The notes below the pieces were generated by a model. It did no database searches, was not told the DNA's origin, and saw nothing but the letters and a program-made list of their open reading frames with translations. Below are positions 62,093 to 64,000 of a stretch of 64,000 nucleotides of DNA, piece by piece. Within the stretch, counting starts at the first letter, position 1. Every line of letters begins with the position of its first letter. A program made the translations under genes and the position numbers. Origin of the DNA: JAIQFL01 sp035295745. GTDB lineage: Bacteria > Acidobacteriota > Terriglobia > Bryobacterales > Bryobacteraceae. The stretch lies in assembly GCA_035295745.1 (NCBI GenBank), contig DATGIL010000023.1, positions 330,658 to 394,657 of the forward strand, in the 5' to 3' direction.

Positions 62093-62581
62093 TTACGCCA
62101 TCCTTCTGCTCGTGGCTTCGTGCGTCGCGTGGCAAATGGCCACGGCCAAGGCGTCGCAAGCGTCTTCCGACTCGATCGCTTCCGCTACGTGCAGCAGCGA
62201 GCGCACCATCATCTGCACCTGGAATTTTTCGGCACGGCCGTACCCTACCACGCTGATCTTTACCTCCAATGGCGAATACTCGGCCAGTTGCATCCCGGCT
62301 TCGGCGATCACCAATAGGGCGGTACCACGAACGTGCGCCAGTTTCAGCGCCGTTTTCACATTCGTCGAATAAAAGACCCCTTCTACTGCTCCGGTTTGCG
62401 GCTGATATTCCCGAATCAGATTTCGCAATCCGGTGGCGATTTCCAATAACCGCTTTTCAAAGGGCCATTTCGCATCCGTGCGAATGACCCCCGATACCAG
62501 CAGACGATGCTCGGCTCCATCGCTTTCGATCACGCCGTAACCGGTCCGTTCCGTACCGCAATCGATCCCGAGCACACGCAC
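62093..62581 (-). CDS. ruvC: Holliday junction endonuclease RuvC
   Basis: 162 aa. Resolves Holliday junctions made by RuvAB during recombination repair. RNase H-like fold with the four acidic residues D7 (GIDCGTERTGYG), E67 (VEGVFYSTN), D140 and D143 (ESEDACDALAVAICHA). Length and spacing match E. coli RuvC. It starts 4 bp after yebC, a common pairing in bacterial genomes. Confidence 0.96.
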   Translation of the reverse strand: MRVLGIDCGTERTGYGVIESDGAEHRLLVSGVIRTDAKWPFEKRLLEIATGLRNLIREYQPQTGAVEGVFYSTNVKTALKLAHVRGTALLVIAEAGMQLAEYSPLEVKISVVGYGRAEKFQVQMMVRSLLHVAEAIESEDACDALAVAICHATHEATSRRMA

Positions 62582-62585
62582 TGGA

Positions 62586-63329
62586 TTAGGCCATCGCCTC
62601 TAGTTCCTTCTCATCGATATCGAAGTTGGAGTAGACGTTCTGCACGTCGTCGTGATCTTCCAGTGCCTCGCTGAGCCGCAGCATGCCGCTGGCATTCTTG
62701 CCTTCGAGCTTGATCAGGTTCTTGGGAACCATGGCGATGCTGGCGTCCTCATACGGAATCTGATTGGCATCCAGGGCTTTGAGCACCGCTTCGTGAGCCT
62801 CAGGAGCGGAGAGAATGGTCCAACGATCGCCGTCGCTCTTGAGGTCGTCGCCCCCGGCATCGAGGACGATGTTCATGAGTTGGTCTTCGCCGGCCTTGTC
62901 GCCCGGAACGAACACCTGGCTCTTGCGCTCGAACATCCAGGCGACGCTGCCTTGCTCGCCCATGTTTCCGCCGTTCTTGGAAAAGACATGGCGGATGTCG
63001 CTCACTGTGCGATTGCGGTTATCGGTGGCGACGTTGACCAGAACCGCGGCGCCGCCGGGTCCGTAGCCTTCGAACATCACTTCGTCGATCTGTCCGCCCT
63101 CGAGTTCGCCCGTGCCGCGCATGATGGCCTTCTTGATGTTGTCGGAAGGCATGCTGACGGCCTTGGCGGCCAGGATCGCGGTACGCAGACGGGGATTCCC
63201 GTCCGGATCGCCGCCATTGCGCGCGGCGATTGTGATTTCCTTGATGATGCGCGTGAAGGACTTTCCGCGCTTGGCGTCGAGAGCCGCCTTCTTATGCTTA
63301 ATCGTTGCCCATTTGGAATGGCCCGACAT
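62586..63329 (-). CDS. yebC: YebC/PmpR-family protein
   Basis: 247 aa. Full-length YebC: MSGHSKWATIKHKKAALDAK at the start, MPSDNIKKAIMRGTGE and YEGYGPGGAAVLV-like EGYGPGGAAVLVNVATDNRN in the middle. Long annotated as a transcriptional regulator; some family members act on ribosomes stalled at proline runs. First gene of the yebC-ruvC operon, with a promoter at 63397-63425. Confidence 0.96.
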   Translation of the reverse strand: MSGHSKWATIKHKKAALDAKRGKSFTRIIKEITIAARNGGDPDGNPRLRTAILAAKAVSMPSDNIKKAIMRGTGELEGGQIDEVMFEGYGPGGAAVLVNVATDNRNRTVSDIRHVFSKNGGNMGEQGSVAWMFERKSQVFVPGDKAGEDQLMNIVLDAGGDDLKSDGDRWTILSAPEAHEAVLKALDANQIPYEDASIAMVPKNLIKLEGKNASGMLRLSEALEDHDDVQNVYSNFDIDEKELEAMA

Positions 63330-63396
63330 GTGAACCTCTCAGGTAGGCCCGACCGCACCGGCCGGGAAGCAAAGTGTGAATGATTTCAACCTTTTG

Positions 63397-63425
63397 AGAA
63401 TAGCAGAATCGGGATTGGCGCTCAA
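63397..63425 (-). promoter_or_regulatory. Promoter of the yebC-ruvC operon
   Basis: Minus strand: -35 TTGAGC (63425-63420), 17-bp spacer, -10 TATTCT (63402-63397). Located ~70 bp before the yebC ATG with no other gene between. Confidence 0.6.
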
Positions 63426-63450
63426 GGCAAAGGATGGTTTCGAAATCGGC

Positions 63451-63480
63451 CGGGCGCACCCTGCCGGCGCCCGACTTTTT
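63451..63480 (+). terminator. Rho-independent terminator-like hairpin
   Basis: Stem CGGGCGC (63451-63457) with GCGCCCG (63467-63473), 9-nt loop, then ACTTTTT. No plus-strand gene precedes it in this gap, so it may be an attenuator in the leader of the small ORF at 63654. The surrounding 63430-63650 region shows no other gene. Confidence 0.5.
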
Positions 63481-63594
63481 CGGAGAAGAATCTGAGCCGC
63501 GCCCACATCATTTCCAGCGGTATCCTTTTCACCCGGTCAGGTTGGGAAGAAGTGCGGGTTGTTTTTCGCCGAGGCGACTGAGCTATCGACGGAA

Positions 63595-63619
63595 AAGCCC
63601 GGGTTCACGGCCCGGGCTT
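63595..63619 (+). other. Hairpin upstream of a 25-aa ORF
   Basis: Perfect 9-bp stem AAGCCCGGG / CCCGGGCTT with a 7-nt loop, 16 bp before an AGGAGGTGAG ribosome-binding site. No T run follows, so it is more likely a leader structure than a terminator. Confidence 0.45.
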
Positions 63620-63653
63620 CCCAATCTACGAAGCAGAAGGAGGTGAGTGCTCT

Positions 63654-63731
63654 ATGCTCACTTTGTGGCTGAAAATCGTCACTTTAGCGGTGACGGTGAA
63701 GATGAAGTTAACGTTCCGAAAGGTCCGTTAG
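63654..63731 (+). CDS. 25-aa small protein with strong ribosome-binding site
   Basis: Encodes MLTLWLKIVTLAVTVKMKLT followed by FRKVR and TAG: a short hydrophobic-amphipathic, strongly basic peptide (+6 or so). AGGAGGTGAG lies 7 bp before the ATG, the best ribosome-binding site in the window. A hairpin lies upstream and a terminator-like stem follows at 63741, so the ORF sits in a compact transcription unit. Family unknown; could be a membrane-active small protein, leader peptide or toxin-like peptide. Confidence 0.5.
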   Translation: MLTLWLKIVTLAVTVKMKLTFRKVR

Positions 63732-63740
63732 CCTAATCCT

Positions 63741-63769
63741 GGGGTCGGGTTAACGCAATCCCCGGCCCC
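63741..63769 (+). terminator. GC-rich hairpin after the 25-aa ORF
   Basis: Stem GGGGTCGGG (63741-63749) with CCCGGCCCC (63761-63769), one G-U wobble, 11-nt loop, starting 9 bp after the small ORF's stop. No T run, so termination is likely but not certain. Confidence 0.5.
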
Positions 63770-63959
63770 ATAGGCCACAGTATACACCCAACTCCCTTCC
63801 GCTTCCAACCCAGTTCCTATTCTTCGACGTGCCCGAACGAGAAGCCCGGGCGGCTGGAAAACGCGCGGCACTTTGCGGCACCGTCTCACGGCGTCGGAGG
63901 GTCTCCGGACCCACGCTCGATCGCCAGAGAACGTGGCTCCTGGAGGTTATACTCAACTC

Positions 63960-64000
63960 ATGACTGACGTGCTCCTCGTGATCATGCGGTGGATTCACAT
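63960..64000 (+). CDS. Start of a membrane protein, cut by window end
   Basis: Only MTDVLLVIMRWIH is visible. GGAGG lies about 13 bp upstream. The hydrophobic opening with RWIH resembles the first helix of small membrane proteins with a conserved helix-1 His, but too little is present to name a family. Confidence 0.5.
   Translation, partial: MTDVLLVIMRWIH

Noticed and set aside
63595..63650. A GEMM/c-di-GMP or other known riboswitch before the 25-aa ORF
   Set aside because: I could not match any consensus riboswitch core; only a simple hairpin is supported.

Overview
The window reads as a high-GC chromosome segment from an Acidobacteriota bacterium of the Solibacter/Bryobacterales type. Lineage hints are three giant orphan FtsX/MacB-like permeases (the 'ADOP' family expanded in this group), a secreted protein ending in the Solibacter-type C-terminal domain (TIGR03437), a decayed TIGR03435 C-terminus, and DUF6599 and DUF6526 proteins. 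Genus-level placement is inference; no rRNA is present.

Layout. 1-9.5 kb: the end of a GAF/SpoIIE-type phosphatase, an ABC ATPase overlapping a 1413-aa ABC-2/ADOP fusion, and a second ADOP permease whose periplasmic part carries an in-frame array of 36-bp and 45-bp repeats. 9.6-20.5 kb: DUF6526 and DUF6599 proteins with a probable promoter-to-terminator small RNA between them, secA, an envelope protein, an HDOD/GAF regulator and an S9 peptidase. 20.5-25.7 kb: a compact kdp operon on the minus strand (Usp-like protein, a 27-aa ORF, kdpF, kdpA, kdpB, kdpC) with no kdpD/kdpE in view. 25.9-29.1 kb: two secreted proteins.

29.2-35.3 kb is accessory DNA: an FRG-domain protein and a 992-aa PHP-plus-SMC-like ATPase (resembling TrlF/Ppl-type defence proteins), bracketed by near-identical 23-bp direct repeats and followed by a frameshifted pseudogene. 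35.4-48.3 kb: a beta-propeller protein, homoserine dehydrogenase, and an outer-membrane operon TamA / SurA-N-like chaperone / TamB with overlapping genes. 48.4-57.0 kb: a ThiF/MoeB-like enzyme, an AHSA1-ArsR-ADOP operon with paired operator-like boxes, an APH-fold kinase, a DUF481 protein, a SEC-C protein and a small secreted protein.

57.09-59.69 kb is the most striking locus. A complete tmRNA gene (tag ANTQFAYAA) is followed by a 2.2-kb insert ending in a second copy of the tmRNA 3' end. The insert carries only an overlapping ATPase / TOPRIM-like pair and no integrase: a minimal ssrA-integrated island with a split OLD/PARIS-like candidate defence system. 59.7-63.3 kb is a tight minus-strand operon yebC-ruvC-hypothetical-TlpA-like-CsaA-like. 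The end of the window holds a compact 25-aa ORF with an excellent ribosome-binding site between hairpins, and the first codons of a membrane protein.
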